DNA of 64,000 nucleotides from Bacillus glycinifermentans (GTDB taxonomy: Bacteria; Bacillota; Bacilli; Bacillales; Bacillaceae): NCBI RefSeq assembly GCF_001042475.2, contig NZ_LECW02000004.1:248001-312000 (forward strand). The letters are read 5' to 3'. A program made the translations under genes and the position numbers. The notes under the pieces were generated by a model that was not told where the DNA came from, did not search any database, and saw only the letters and a program-made list of their open reading frames with translations. Shown piece by piece: positions 35,397 through 42,900 of this stretch. The stretch's first letter is position 1. The number at the start of each line of letters is the position of its first letter.

Positions 35397-36524
35397 TCAG
35401 CTTTCAAAAAAACAAGATGCCCAAAGAATTCCTCTGCTTTTACAATATATATCGTCAAAATCGGCTATGGGTAAAGGGTTTTTCCCTTTTCCAAGCTCAA
35501 CGGTGTATCCTTCTTTGCCGTAAAAATGGATGAACCAATCCCTGAAACCGGCGTAGCTGTCAATATATCTGATGCCTTTATAACCGCTGAGCCGCTCAAA
35601 CACTTGAACAACATTGACAGATTCCGGAGGCTCGAATCCTTCATAGCCCCAATAGATCTCTTCCCCTTGCGTATGAAGCGCTATAAGCCGGTCAGGCGGC
35701 CGGCTCTCGATTAGATCGTGCATGACGATCGCTTCAGGTTCTGTAAGCGGAGCGTCTCCCGGATAATCCCGGTATGAGGGCGCCTTAGGAGGCTTGCGCT
35801 GTTTTTCGATTTCCCAAAAAGACGGAAATTGGTTGTTCAGATCGACTCCGTTAATGTTCGCTTTCCATTCCCTAAATTCAGACTGATATTCGTTCATTTC
35901 ATCAAGGGGCTCAAGATTTATTCCGAGATGCTCCGGGCCGTTCAGCACAAGATCGACTCCGTCGGGATTCACGAGCGGAACGATTGAGAGCTTCGTCATC
36001 TGAAAAAGCCTGAGCGGCGAAAAACCGAGAATCTCACCGCCTTTGCATAAAGACAGACAATATTCTTTGACCCACTTCATTAGCACCGAAGTGGTGATCC
36101 ACTCGTTCGCATGAAAAGAAGCATTGATATGCGTTCTTTTTTCAGCATGCTCAGCTCCGATGTTCAGCTCGTATATCGGCTGGCCCAACACAGAGCGGCC
36201 AATAATATGGTATGTGACAAACGGAAAGCATTCCGCGATTTGTTCAATTTCGTGTTTCAGTGTTTGCGAATCATATATCACCGTATCAGTCAGCCACGGC
36301 TCATTTTCCAGCCCGGGCTCTCCATTCACCAATAATTGCAGCTGTTCATATGTTTCTGCTGCCGGCGCATCTTTTCCTGCCTGTGGATGCAATCCGGGAA
36401 AATAAAATTCCCCGACGTCCGCGTTAAGGTTCGCACTCGTTAAAAGCGGTTCGGGAATGTTCAGGATGTCTGACAATCTTGACATGTCTTGTTTTAACTC
36501 CGGTTTAATGTTGATGAATGCCAT
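35397..36524 (-). CDS. yqgT: Gamma-D-glutamyl-L-diamino acid endopeptidase YqgT (M14 family)
   Basis: 375 residues. The N-terminal part (about 1-95) is smaller than the tandem LysM of B. sphaericus endopeptidase I. The M14 zinc carboxypeptidase domain (about 100-375) shows HINASFHANEWITTSVLMKW (zinc His and Glu), ALHTQGEEIYWGYEG (third zinc His) and YTVELGKGKNP (catalytic Glu). It cleaves peptidoglycan stem peptides and has no signal peptide, which fits a cytoplasmic or mother-cell role. A SigK-like promoter lies upstream, next to the phage remnant border. Confidence 0.92.
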   Translation of the reverse strand: MAFINIKPELKQDMSRLSDILNIPEPLLTSANLNADVGEFYFPGLHPQAGKDAPAAETYEQLQLLVNGEPGLENEPWLTDTVIYDSQTLKHEIEQIAECFPFVTYHIIGRSVLGQPIYELNIGAEHAEKRTHINASFHANEWITTSVLMKWVKEYCLSLCKGGEILGFSPLRLFQMTKLSIVPLVNPDGVDLVLNGPEHLGINLEPLDEMNEYQSEFREWKANINGVDLNNQFPSFWEIEKQRKPPKAPSYRDYPGDAPLTEPEAIVMHDLIESRPPDRLIALHTQGEEIYWGYEGFEPPESVNVVQVFERLSGYKGIRYIDSYAGFRDWFIHFYGKEGYTVELGKGKNPLPIADFDDIYCKSRGILWASCFFES

Positions 36525-36543
36525 CTAATGATCCCTCCCACAA

Positions 36544-36571
36544 TAGCATATGAAGGATGATTCAAATGGTT
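36544..36571 (-). promoter_or_regulatory. SigK-like promoter of yqgT
   Basis: Minus strand AACC (36568-36571), with 16 nt between its AC and CATATGCTA (36544-36552), fitting the SigK consensus (mACm, CATANNNTA). The -10 overlaps the left 13-bp repeat that borders the phage remnant. Sporulation control is inference. Confidence 0.4.
36547..36559 (+). repeat. Left copy of the 13-bp direct repeat bordering the phage remnant
   Basis: CATATGAAGGATG, identical to 42809-42821. It lies 22 bp upstream of the yqgT start codon. It could be the core of an attachment site or a deletion joint. Confidence 0.6.
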
Positions 36572-36721
36572 TTCTCGAATTTTCGGACCCTTTCGTTCCC
36601 TGATTTATTCTTATCTCTGTGTTATTTTTTTGTTCTTTATCAGTTGTCGTTTTTCGCCCCTGAACGGAACTTTCGTTATTTCCGTGTTATTTTTTAAAAA
36701 AATAACATACTACTCGAAAAC

Positions 36722-36743
36722 AGAACAAACGTTCTTATATAAT
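36722..36743 (+). promoter_or_regulatory. LexA (SOS) box and promoter of the yolD gene
   Basis: AGAACAAACGTTCT (36722-36735) fits the Bacillus LexA site CGAACRNRYGTTCG with its outer bases changed. It abuts TATAAT (36738-36743). AAGGAG and the yolD start follow at once. The rest of 36560-36721 holds AT-rich DNA, including the inverted repeat TGTTATTTTTTAAAAAAATAACA. Confidence 0.65.
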
Positions 36744-36767
36744 CATCTCAGAAGGAGATGAAACACC

Positions 36768-37134
36768 ATGAGAGACGACAACCTTAAAAATCGAGGCACA
36801 ATCAAACGGACGGCAATGATGCTGCCGGAGCATGCCAGTTTGCTTCGAGAGTTAGAAAGCAACCACAACAGAGTAAAAAGGCCGGTGCTTGACATGGCCC
36901 AAATAGAAGACATGGAACGGGTCATATGCGAGGCGATGGAATATAATACCCCGGTGGAGTTCGCTGTATTTAAGCCGCTGCCGTTTTTAAACGGGGCAGA
37001 CACTGGGGAAATCATTTATATAGAAGGAAAAATCCATTACATAAATCAGATTCGGAAGGTTTTTCATGTCGTGGATTCAAGGGGATACCAATCTCATTAA
37101 ATTTAAGGATGTTGTCGGCGTCGAAATAAAGTAA
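36768..37134 (+). pseudogene. YolD-like protein, frameshifted near its C-terminus
   Basis: YolD family: NRGTIKRTAMMLPEHASLLRE at the start and EIIYIEGKIHYINQIRKVFH near the end. YolD proteins usually accompany SOS-induced Y-family polymerases (UvrX/YqjW), but no polymerase gene is present. The open frame stops at 37100. Removing one G from the GGGG at 37081-37084 restores the family C-terminus DTNLIKFKDVVGVEIK, ending at 37134. This could be a real frameshift or a sequencing error in a homopolymer. AGAAGGAG precedes the ATG, and a LexA box lies upstream. Confidence 0.75.
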
Positions 37135-37160
37135 GCCCTTCTTTTGTTGGGAAGGGCTTC
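37133..37160 (+). terminator. Hairpin after the yolD gene
   Basis: AAGCCCTTC-TTTTGTTGG-GAAGGGCTT. The T run after it is poor. Confidence 0.45.
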
Positions 37161-37218
37161 GCTCATCATATGGCCGGTAACAAGTTAGTATACGAAAAAG
37201 ATTGATTCTGTGCTCTGT

Positions 37219-37752
37219 TTATTTTCTTTTACCAGCTTTAAACGCCTTGTATTCGTAACCTATTTGTTTTGAATACTTTTTATCTTTGTAAATATACATA
37301 TCAAGAATGGTGTATCTATATTTTTTGTCATCAGCGACATATTGAGTAGTGGAATAGTAACGTGTAGGTTTTTTCTTGTAGTAGGTTGGGAAAACGACGT
37401 TTGAGAATAGAACAGCGAATCTCCATTTTAAAGTGACTAGTGTTACAGCAAGTCGAGTTGCTAATTCCTTAGCAGTGTCCAAGTTTTTAGAGTTTCCTCG
37501 GAAGTGGTCTACGATTTTCCATTTGCTCATAGGAGGTACGGCTTGGATATGAACCTGTCCATTTTCATCCATAACAGCCATCTTAGGATTCATAACAGAT
37601 GAATTTGAGAGTTCCTCAATTTGCTGTAATTCAGTTTTAACAACGGTTGGAGTGAATGATACGCTTTCGTTTTCTGCTGCCTGTGATGAGTAAGGAAAGA
37701 AAGTTGACCCCAACAATACCGCAACCAATACGGTCACAACAACTTTTTTCAT
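37219..37752 (-). CDS. Secreted protein of unknown function (phage remnant cargo)
   Basis: About 177 residues. A good signal peptide (KKVVVTVLVAVLLGSTFF, cut near SSQAA-EN) is followed by an acidic region and a basic, Tyr/Lys-rich C-terminal half (RYYSTTQYVADDKKYRYTIL, YSKQIGYEYKAFKAGKRK). I do not recognise the family. The G+C content is visibly lower than in the flanking yqg genes, a sign of recent transfer. An ATG 12 bp upstream (37764) is an alternative start. It has its own promoter and is divergent from a small membrane protein gene, so a secreted effector with a membrane partner is possible but not shown. Confidence 0.7.
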   Translation of the reverse strand: MKKVVVTVLVAVLLGSTFFPYSSQAAENESVSFTPTVVKTELQQIEELSNSSVMNPKMAVMDENGQVHIQAVPPMSKWKIVDHFRGNSKNLDTAKELATRLAVTLVTLKWRFAVLFSNVVFPTYYKKKPTRYYSTTQYVADDKKYRYTILDMYIYKDKKYSKQIGYEYKAFKAGKRK

Positions 37753-37810
37753 TTTTTCCAACATCCTTTCGTGTTATATTTGTTATGTAATTACTTGTGA
37801 TGTCAGGGTA

Positions 37811-37840
37811 ATTATACCATATAAGGAAATAGTCTACCAA
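37811..37840 (-). promoter_or_regulatory. Candidate SigA promoter of the secreted-protein gene
   Basis: Minus strand TTGGTA (37835-37840), 18-bp spacer, TATAAT (37811-37816). Confidence 0.6.
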
Positions 37841-37877
37841 TTTAATTTGCAGAATTTTATCAAAAATGGAGGGTCAT

Positions 37878-38108
37878 ATGATGGATGAAGATAGACTTGG
37901 AGTAATAGAAAAGGTTGCGTATATCTTATCTCTCGTCTTCGTTATTGTGTGGATTTTCACGCCTGAGTCAGTTCAAATAGTCTTTAAAGTGGCGTCTTAT
38001 ATTATGCTTAGTGTTGGATTCTTCATGTCCGGATACCTAGAGAGAAAAGAGAAAAACCCTATATTATTGGTTATTGCATGGGTTGTAATTACTATTTACA
38101 TTTTTTAG
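37878..38108 (+). CDS. Small two-helix membrane protein (phage remnant cargo)
   Basis: About 76 residues. Two or three hydrophobic helices (about 13-30, 35-52 and 60-75), with a short charged loop LERKEKNP between the last two. GGAGGGTCAT precedes two adjacent ATGs (37878 and 37881). AT-rich like its divergent neighbour. It could be an immunity-type or holin-like protein; no family is recognised. Confidence 0.6.
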   Translation: MMDEDRLGVIEKVAYILSLVFVIVWIFTPESVQIVFKVASYIMLSVGFFMSGYLERKEKNPILLVIAWVVITIYIF

Positions 38109-38170
38109 ACGGCCGCAAAGCGCCGACTAATATCGGTGCTTTGCTTTTGCCTACACATAGGGGTCTTTTA

Positions 38171-39086
38171 TTATGCAAACAACTTTGTCCAAGTAGCTTT
38201 ACCGACAATACCATCCGTAGACAAACCTTTCGCCCTTTGAAAGGATTTAACCGCTTTTTCAAGGCCGCTACCAAAAATAGAGTCAAGGCCGTTCACTTCA
38301 TACCCTTTGCAGATCAGTAACGCTTGCAGTATCCAAGTCAGGTTACCTCTGGCTCCTTTACGGACATTCACGGAAGCCGCGCGGGTTTTCGGACCCCAAA
38401 GGCCATCAACGACAAGACCGCTTTAAACTGTTTATTTAATTAGTTTGGAAGCCTTTAAGTAAAGCCTTGTATGTTTCCGGACCCGGGAAGCCGTCAACTT
38501 TAATTTTTAGACCGTACCGTTTGTTTAATGTTTCCTGAATGGTTTTGACTATCGACCTGCCGCCTGAAGATGATTTTTTCGGCTTATCTAATACAGCAGG
38601 TGTAGGATTTTTGACTTTTGATACCAGATTCGGGCGCTTGCCAGCCTGCAATTGCGACAATGTTAAGCCGCCCATCATTTCTAAATGTGGGTAATCTTTA
38701 AAGCTTTTCCAGTCACCTCCCCAAGCAAACCCTAGAGCTTTTGCAATTTGAGCAACTCTTTTCCATTTGCTATTGATAGTCCAAAGTGCTGTTTTTCCGT
38801 CTGAAGTCAATAGAACATAGTCGACGGCTAAACCATAATTGTGGTTTGACTGCCCACCTTTTGCATTCGTAACGATTTTTCCGTGTGCTGTACGTCCTTG
38901 AGCATACAATCTATTTTGTTCCGCAAAAGAGCGATATCCCGATGTAATCTGGACATAGATGTCCTCTTTATAAGCCCGCTTAATCACTTCAATAGCTGTT
39001 TCTTTCACGACTGAGTGAATCCCCGAACCCATATTTCCGACAGACCGATCAATCAAATTTTGTAATGAAACTGTCACTTGAATCAC
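38171..39086 (-). pseudogene. Phage endolysin (L-alanyl-D-glutamate peptidase), broken in its wall-binding part
   Basis: The catalytic VanY/CwlK-like domain is intact (about residues 1-140): SGYRSFAEQNRLYAQGR, the zinc motif SNHNYGLAVDY and the final PHLEMMGG. A Ser/Lys linker and the first peptidoglycan-binding repeat follow (VDGFPGPETYKALLKG). The frame stops at 38436. Two frameshifts separate it from the rest: LNKQFKA continues in another frame, then GLVVDGLWGPKTRAASVNVRKG leads into the second repeat, which runs to 38171. The truncated product (216 residues) might still be active. Confidence 0.8.
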
Positions 39087-39128
39087 TCCTATTTTGTTTT
39101 AAATAAAAAAGGCTGCCGGGCGGCAACC

Positions 39129-39392
39129 TCATTTCGTTAACCCTTTTTGTTTCAGAACTTCTTTCTGCAGCTTTCCTTTGCCAGTGACATAGTTGTTTTT
39201 ATACCAAGCGATAACGGACGTGACGATGGTAAACACTGTGGAGCCAGTCGTATACAAAGCGTCTGCCAGCGTGTTGACCTGGTCCTCGGTGACCGGAAGA
39301 GCAGCCTTCCCGAACATGATCAAAGTTTGGTTTACCAATGCGATAAAAAGAAGCACCGTACGGACTACAGTGCCTTTGTCAAAGTTTTTCAT
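39129..39392 (-). CDS. Phage holin (SPP1 type)
   Basis: 87 residues. Holin_SPP1-like: [20 protein letters not shown], two hydrophobic helices (about 10-30 and 50-65) and a basic C-terminus. It makes membrane holes that release the endolysin. It lies 42 bp upstream of the endolysin gene and 15 bp after the XhlA-like gene, the standard lysis order of PBSX-type elements. SD AGGAGGAAAACAC precedes the ATG. Confidence 0.88.
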   Translation of the reverse strand: MKNFDKGTVVRTVLLFIALVNQTLIMFGKAALPVTEDQVNTLADALYTTGSTVFTIVTSVIAWYKNNYVTGKGKLQKEVLKQKGLTK

Positions 39393-39407
39393 AATGTGTT
39401 TTCCTCC

Positions 39408-39677
39408 TTATTTTTGAATAAAATTAATGAAAAGCGCCGCAATTCCGGAGATCACCAGCGTACAAACCGCCGTTATGATAGCGCCGGTAATGCTACGTTT
39501 AATCCAAGTTGTGTTTTCTTCAATTTTGTTGAGTTTTTCATTGATGGACATAATCTGCTGATCGTGTCGGTCAGACGTTCTCTCCAAAGTGATGACGCGC
39601 TGTTCGAGCGTTTTGTGATCAGCTTTGAGTTCAGTGATCTCCTTTTGAAAGACGTCCAATTCATTTGACTGTGGCAT
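39408..39677 (-). CDS. XhlA-like lysis protein
   Basis: 89 residues. An N-terminal coiled coil (about 8-60, DVFQKEITELKADHKTLEQR) and one C-terminal membrane helix (about 68-86) match the hemolysin XhlA family of PBSX, which cooperates with the holin. The ATG at 39677 is chosen; an in-frame upstream ATG at 39701 overlaps the SD AGGAGG. Confidence 0.85.
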   Translation of the reverse strand: MPQSNELDVFQKEITELKADHKTLEQRVITLERTSDRHDQQIMSINEKLNKIEENTTWIKRSITGAIITAVCTLVISGIAALFINFIQK

Positions 39678-39762
39678 GTCCCTTAATCCTCCTGTTCTCA
39701 CATCGTTTTCACCTTCTTAGAGGCAAAATAAAAAAGCCGCTGATTCGCCGCTTTAGTTTGTA

Positions 39763-39924
39763 TTATTCAGTTGCTGCGCCGCTCTCTTGCTGCACACCAT
39801 CCGCCTGCGAGTTGCCTATGCGCTCTTCCTGCAACTCCTTTTTAAGCTGTTCATTTTCCTGCTCAAGGTTCTGCCTTCTCTGCCTTTCGTATATATAGGC
39901 TTCGAGCTTCCGCCAATCTATCAT
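39763..39924 (-). CDS. Small coiled-coil phage protein (overlapping gene B)
   Basis: 53 residues beginning MIDWRKLEAYIYERQRR, then QENEQLKKELQEERIGN; strongly helical and charged. It overlaps the 3' part of gene A by 62 bp in another frame. There is no good SD before its ATG (39924), so it may be translated by coupling, or the two frames may be halves of one broken gene. No family recognised. Confidence 0.45.
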   Translation of the reverse strand: MIDWRKLEAYIYERQRRQNLEQENEQLKKELQEERIGNSQADGVQQESGAATE

Positions 39925-40027
39925 GCGTTTGGTTCATTTCATCTTTGTAAGCCGCTGCCTTTAATGCCTGTCTTTCAAACTGCGCTTTTAATTCCTCATG
40001 CTGCTTTTTCAATTCTTCAAATGTCAT
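39863..40027 (-). CDS. Small coiled-coil phage protein (overlapping gene A)
   Basis: 54 residues beginning MTFEELKKQHEELKAQFERQ; charged helix rich in Lys/Glu/Ala. GGAGG lies 8 nt before the ATG at 40027, so initiation is well supported. It lies between the XkdX-like and XhlA-like genes of the remnant. The end runs into overlapping gene B. Confidence 0.55.
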   Translation of the reverse strand: MTFEELKKQHEELKAQFERQALKAAAYKDEMNQTHDRLAEARSLYIRKAEKAEP

Positions 40028-40041
40028 TTTGTTTTCCTCCC

Positions 40042-40230
40042 TTATACTTCGTCTGCGAATGCGTCGACGCGTGGATTCTTCATGATTTCCGCGCGCTCTT
40101 CTTCGGTTATCATTCCACTTTCAACAAGCCTGTACATTTCCTTTGTGGTCACAGTTCCATTCAGCCAGCAGTAATAAAAATGCCCGTAGTAACGACTTTT
40201 ACCATCGAACACATTCACCGCCTCCGTCAC
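40042..40230 (-). CDS. XkdX-like small phage protein
   Basis: 62 residues. VTTKEMYRLVESGMITEEER resembles the short XkdX proteins found after phage tail genes, and RYYGHFYYCW precedes it. The GTG at 40230 overlaps the stop of the preceding gene (GTGA), which suggests coupling. A second GTG at 40212 has GGAGG 8 nt upstream and is an equally good start. Confidence 0.65.
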   Translation of the reverse strand: MTEAVNVFDGKSRYYGHFYYCWLNGTVTTKEMYRLVESGMITEEERAEIMKNPRVDAFADEV

Positions 40231-40373
40231 GATTTTGTCCCTTCGAGTCTCAGGATCAAGTCATTGGCAAGACGTTGGGTGTATGCCAACTGCTCCTGCA
40301 ACATCTCTTCTTTTGTTTTTTGGCCGAATTTCTCTTTTGCTTCGATGTTTTGCTCATTAGGTACCAGTTTCAT
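40227..40373 (-). CDS. Small phage protein
   Basis: 48 residues: MKLVPNEQNIEAKEKFGQKT, then QEQLAYTQRLANDL. GGGAGG lies 6 nt before the ATG at 40373. The end overlaps the GTG of the next gene. It may be a tail-associated protein by position; no family is recognised. Confidence 0.6.
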   Translation of the reverse strand: MKLVPNEQNIEAKEKFGQKTKEEMLQEQLAYTQRLANDLILRLEGTKS

Positions 40374-40386
40374 TGGTTGCCTCCCA

Positions 40387-40743
40387 CTAATGGAAATTGA
40401 ATATTTCGCCGGTTCTGCTGCCGTCGGTGTCTACCGTTATACTTAAAAGTGTATGGATAAGCCGCTTGTCACCGCTGTATCCCGGATAATACCCGTCTGG
40501 ATCTACGTATGACCGGTTCAAAATATATTTCATTTCGTTTGTTGAAACATCTAATTCGACAAAAAGATCATATGCGACTTTTAATTGATGATCGGGAATT
40601 AAATCGAATGAAACGGCTTCAAACCGGTACTCATCGTCATTATGTTTAAGGACACAGGCGCTTATCTCGATTCCTGCGTCCGTTTCTGTCACTTCCATGC
40701 CTTCAAAATACCATGCGGCCGGAACGTCTCTTCTTTCGATCAT
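40387..40743 (-). CDS. Phage tail-associated protein, function unknown
   Basis: 118 residues, acidic and soluble: WYFEGMEVTETDAGIEISAC, then FDLIPDHQLKVAYDLFVELD and RSYVDPDGYYPGYSGDKRL. By position it belongs to the tail fibre/baseplate part of the remnant, 17 bp after the broken tail gene. The fold resembles a small phage structural protein, but I cannot name it. Confidence 0.65.
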   Translation of the reverse strand: MIERRDVPAAWYFEGMEVTETDAGIEISACVLKHNDDEYRFEAVSFDLIPDHQLKVAYDLFVELDVSTNEMKYILNRSYVDPDGYYPGYSGDKRLIHTLLSITVDTDGSRTGEIFNFH

Positions 40744-40760
40744 TTTAATGACACACCTCT

Positions 40761-42623
40761 TTAACTTACTTCATAGAAAACTAATAATCTTATAGTCATG
40801 CTTTGCCCAGCGACGCCGGATGTCACGCCCGTTCCCCTTACATACATTTTGAATCCGCTTGATGATTGATTTTCGATACCGACTGTCACAGCGCTGGAAT
40901 ACGCTCCATATGCTTGAGGGAAAACCGCGGAACAGTTTTCAATTTTGTTGTTTTCTCCATCTCCGGGAAATGTATAGTTGATACTGTTATATGCTGTAGA
41001 TCCGCCGTTCGATGGCAAAACGACCGATGTTTCAAACACAAAAGCCCCAAGATTGCACTGCAATCCTCCGTATGTGTCTGTAAGGCTTCTTGAAAGACTT
41101 CCAAAAACGGCCGGATAAGGAGTCCATGTGTTATTGCCTCCTATCATCCTCGTTTTATCTGGCAAAAATAAATTAGGAGTATCAATATAAACTTGTTTAC
41201 CGGCTTTCAAACGCATACCGCCGGATGCTACGACATCGAAATTTACAGGTTTGAATCGGAACCATGCTTGTTCACCGCTAATAAGTGCCGCATTAACACC
41301 GTTTGGATCAAACGTGTCGTACGGTGTACTTCTTAACTCATCATATAAATTACCGTCACCGGTTGTAATAGCCATGATTTCGGTACGTCGTCATTTGAAA
41401 AAATATCTTGAGTCATTCTAAACCGCGAGACTTTGTCATAATCTCCGAAAAATCTATCGGGATTGTCTTGGATTTTGTCTTCTGAATAAATTTCTATTTG
41501 TGGTACACCGCTAGTTTGGTCTTCAGAGGGGGTTCCTCGTATCGAGAATTTCCCGTTACCGATTTGGATTGTGCTGTAAACCTCATTCAGATCAATTACC
41601 GAACTAAAATATTCGCCTGTTTCTTGTTCAAACATCCCGGCCGTGATAGTTAGCTTGTTATATTTCTTATCGGAGTCCCTTGTCCATTGATAAAAGGTTC
41701 CATCCTGTATCCATGATTCGAAATTATCGCTTTGTCCGGCAGCCTCGAACCGGGCACCGCGAATCAATGAACCTTCAATCGTGATTCCCTTGATCGTCCC
41801 GGCGTTGATCTTGTCGGCCGACAGGTTGGCGATTTTCGCGTTTGTGATGGCCCCGTCTTCGATCTGAGCCGTTCCAATGATCGCCGTTTGCGACGCTCCA
41901 CTCAACATCTGAGAAATCAATGTACCGAGTGTTTCCCCCGCCTTCAGTTTCAAGGCTGGCACCGTAGCCATAAAAGGCCGTTGCCGGGTAGCTCAGAACG
42001 GTTCGAGTGATCTCCTGAATGTCTTTATCGATTTCAGCCCGCTTTCCGGTGTCTTTCCCACGTCGGGGAAGTATATGCACAATCCGGTCAATGATCCGGT
42101 CGCTTTCTTCGTCGAATACGACCTCGTCGTAAAGTTCGCCACCCCAAATCTGCAAAATTTGATTAATGGCCTCCATGGCACTGATACGATAGAAATTAGT
42201 TGAATTTAGGCCCAGTTCGGCCGTTACATTGCCGCGCCATCTCGTACCCTCTAAAACACGATCTATGACATACTGAGCCGTTTTTTCTTGTGGCCTAATG
42301 TCAGTTACGAACTCATCGTAAAGCTCCGCTATAGCCGGCTCACAAATGGCACGAATACCCGGATTTGCGCCATCGTCGGTATCCTCCAGTTCCTTTATAA
42401 CAAAAAGTCGTTTTCTCCCCTTACGGTCCTCGAAAACGACTTGATTTTCCTCAACGATATATTGACTATCTTCATGGTCAGCATCAACGACAAAAGAAAA
42501 AGAAGAGCCGACATTCAGCTCTTCTCGAAAAGGTGCTTCATAGAAACGACATGTTCCTTTTGCATCACTCGATATGATCGTTAATTTTCTATCCATATCA
42601 TCGAAAACCCACATATCGGCCAT
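40761..42623 (-). pseudogene. Prophage tail/endopeptidase gene, internally deleted and frameshifted
   Basis: The start (MADMWVFDDMDRKLTIISSD, ATG 42623 behind AAGGGGGTGCGTTT) is the N-terminal part of a prophage tail endopeptidase-type protein (Tal), as far as YGYGASLETEGGGNTRYIDF and EWSVANGD. Near 41835 the sense passes to another frame, IIGTAQIEDGAITNAKIANL, typical of the distal fibre region, so a large middle piece appears deleted. That frame stops at 41333. The sense then shifts again to MAITTGDGNLYDELRSTPYD (41375) and continues to 40761. This may have been one gene originally; the last part could be a separate gene starting at the ATG at 41375. Confidence 0.7.
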
Positions 42624-42635
42624 AAACGCACCCCC

Positions 42636-42803
42636 TTACATATACGCCTTTTTAAATGAAATACTGCTTTTATGTGTTGTGTTTACGGTGATTTCTCCGA
42701 CCGGAATATTGAACCACCTTGAAAGCATACGCAGCGCATTCATGTTCACTTTGCCGCTGATTACTACTCTTCTTTTATCAAAATAAATAACAAAGGTATC
42801 CCC
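42636..42803 (-). pseudogene. 3' fragment of a phage distal tail protein-like gene
   Basis: An open segment with no start codon: DTFVIYFDKRRVVISGKVNM, then RWFNIPVGEITVNTTHKSSI, ending just before the tail gene. It resembles the C-terminus of phage distal tail proteins. A stop codon and the right 13-bp repeat mark its 5' end, so the upstream part of the prophage was lost here. Confidence 0.55.
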
Positions 42804-42808
42804 TTAAT

Positions 42809-42821
42809 CATATGAAGGATG
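42809..42821 (+). repeat. Right copy of the 13-bp direct repeat bordering the phage remnant
   Basis: CATATGAAGGATG, identical to 36547-36559, 6 bp outside the truncated tail gene fragment. Confidence 0.6.
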
Positions 42822-42843
42822 CTTGTTCGGCGAACATCAATCA

Positions 42844-42875
42844 TAAAAAAAGCTTCCGCCCCAAGGACGGAAGCG
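42844..42875 (-). terminator. Terminator of the siderophore-binding lipoprotein gene
   Basis: Minus strand GCTTCCG-tccttgggg-CGGAAGC followed by TTTTTTTATG. Confidence 0.8.
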
Positions 42876-42900
42876 CCGCAAATCAAGCAGCTCTTTTATT

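Noticed and set aside
36617-36708. GTGTTATTTTTT direct repeats as attachment site
   Set aside because: Both copies are on the same side of the remnant and are simple AT-rich sequence; the 13-bp pair is the better candidate.
42574-42786. Plus-strand frame over the phage tail fragment
   Set aside because: It is the shadow of the tail gene fragment on the other strand and has no SD.
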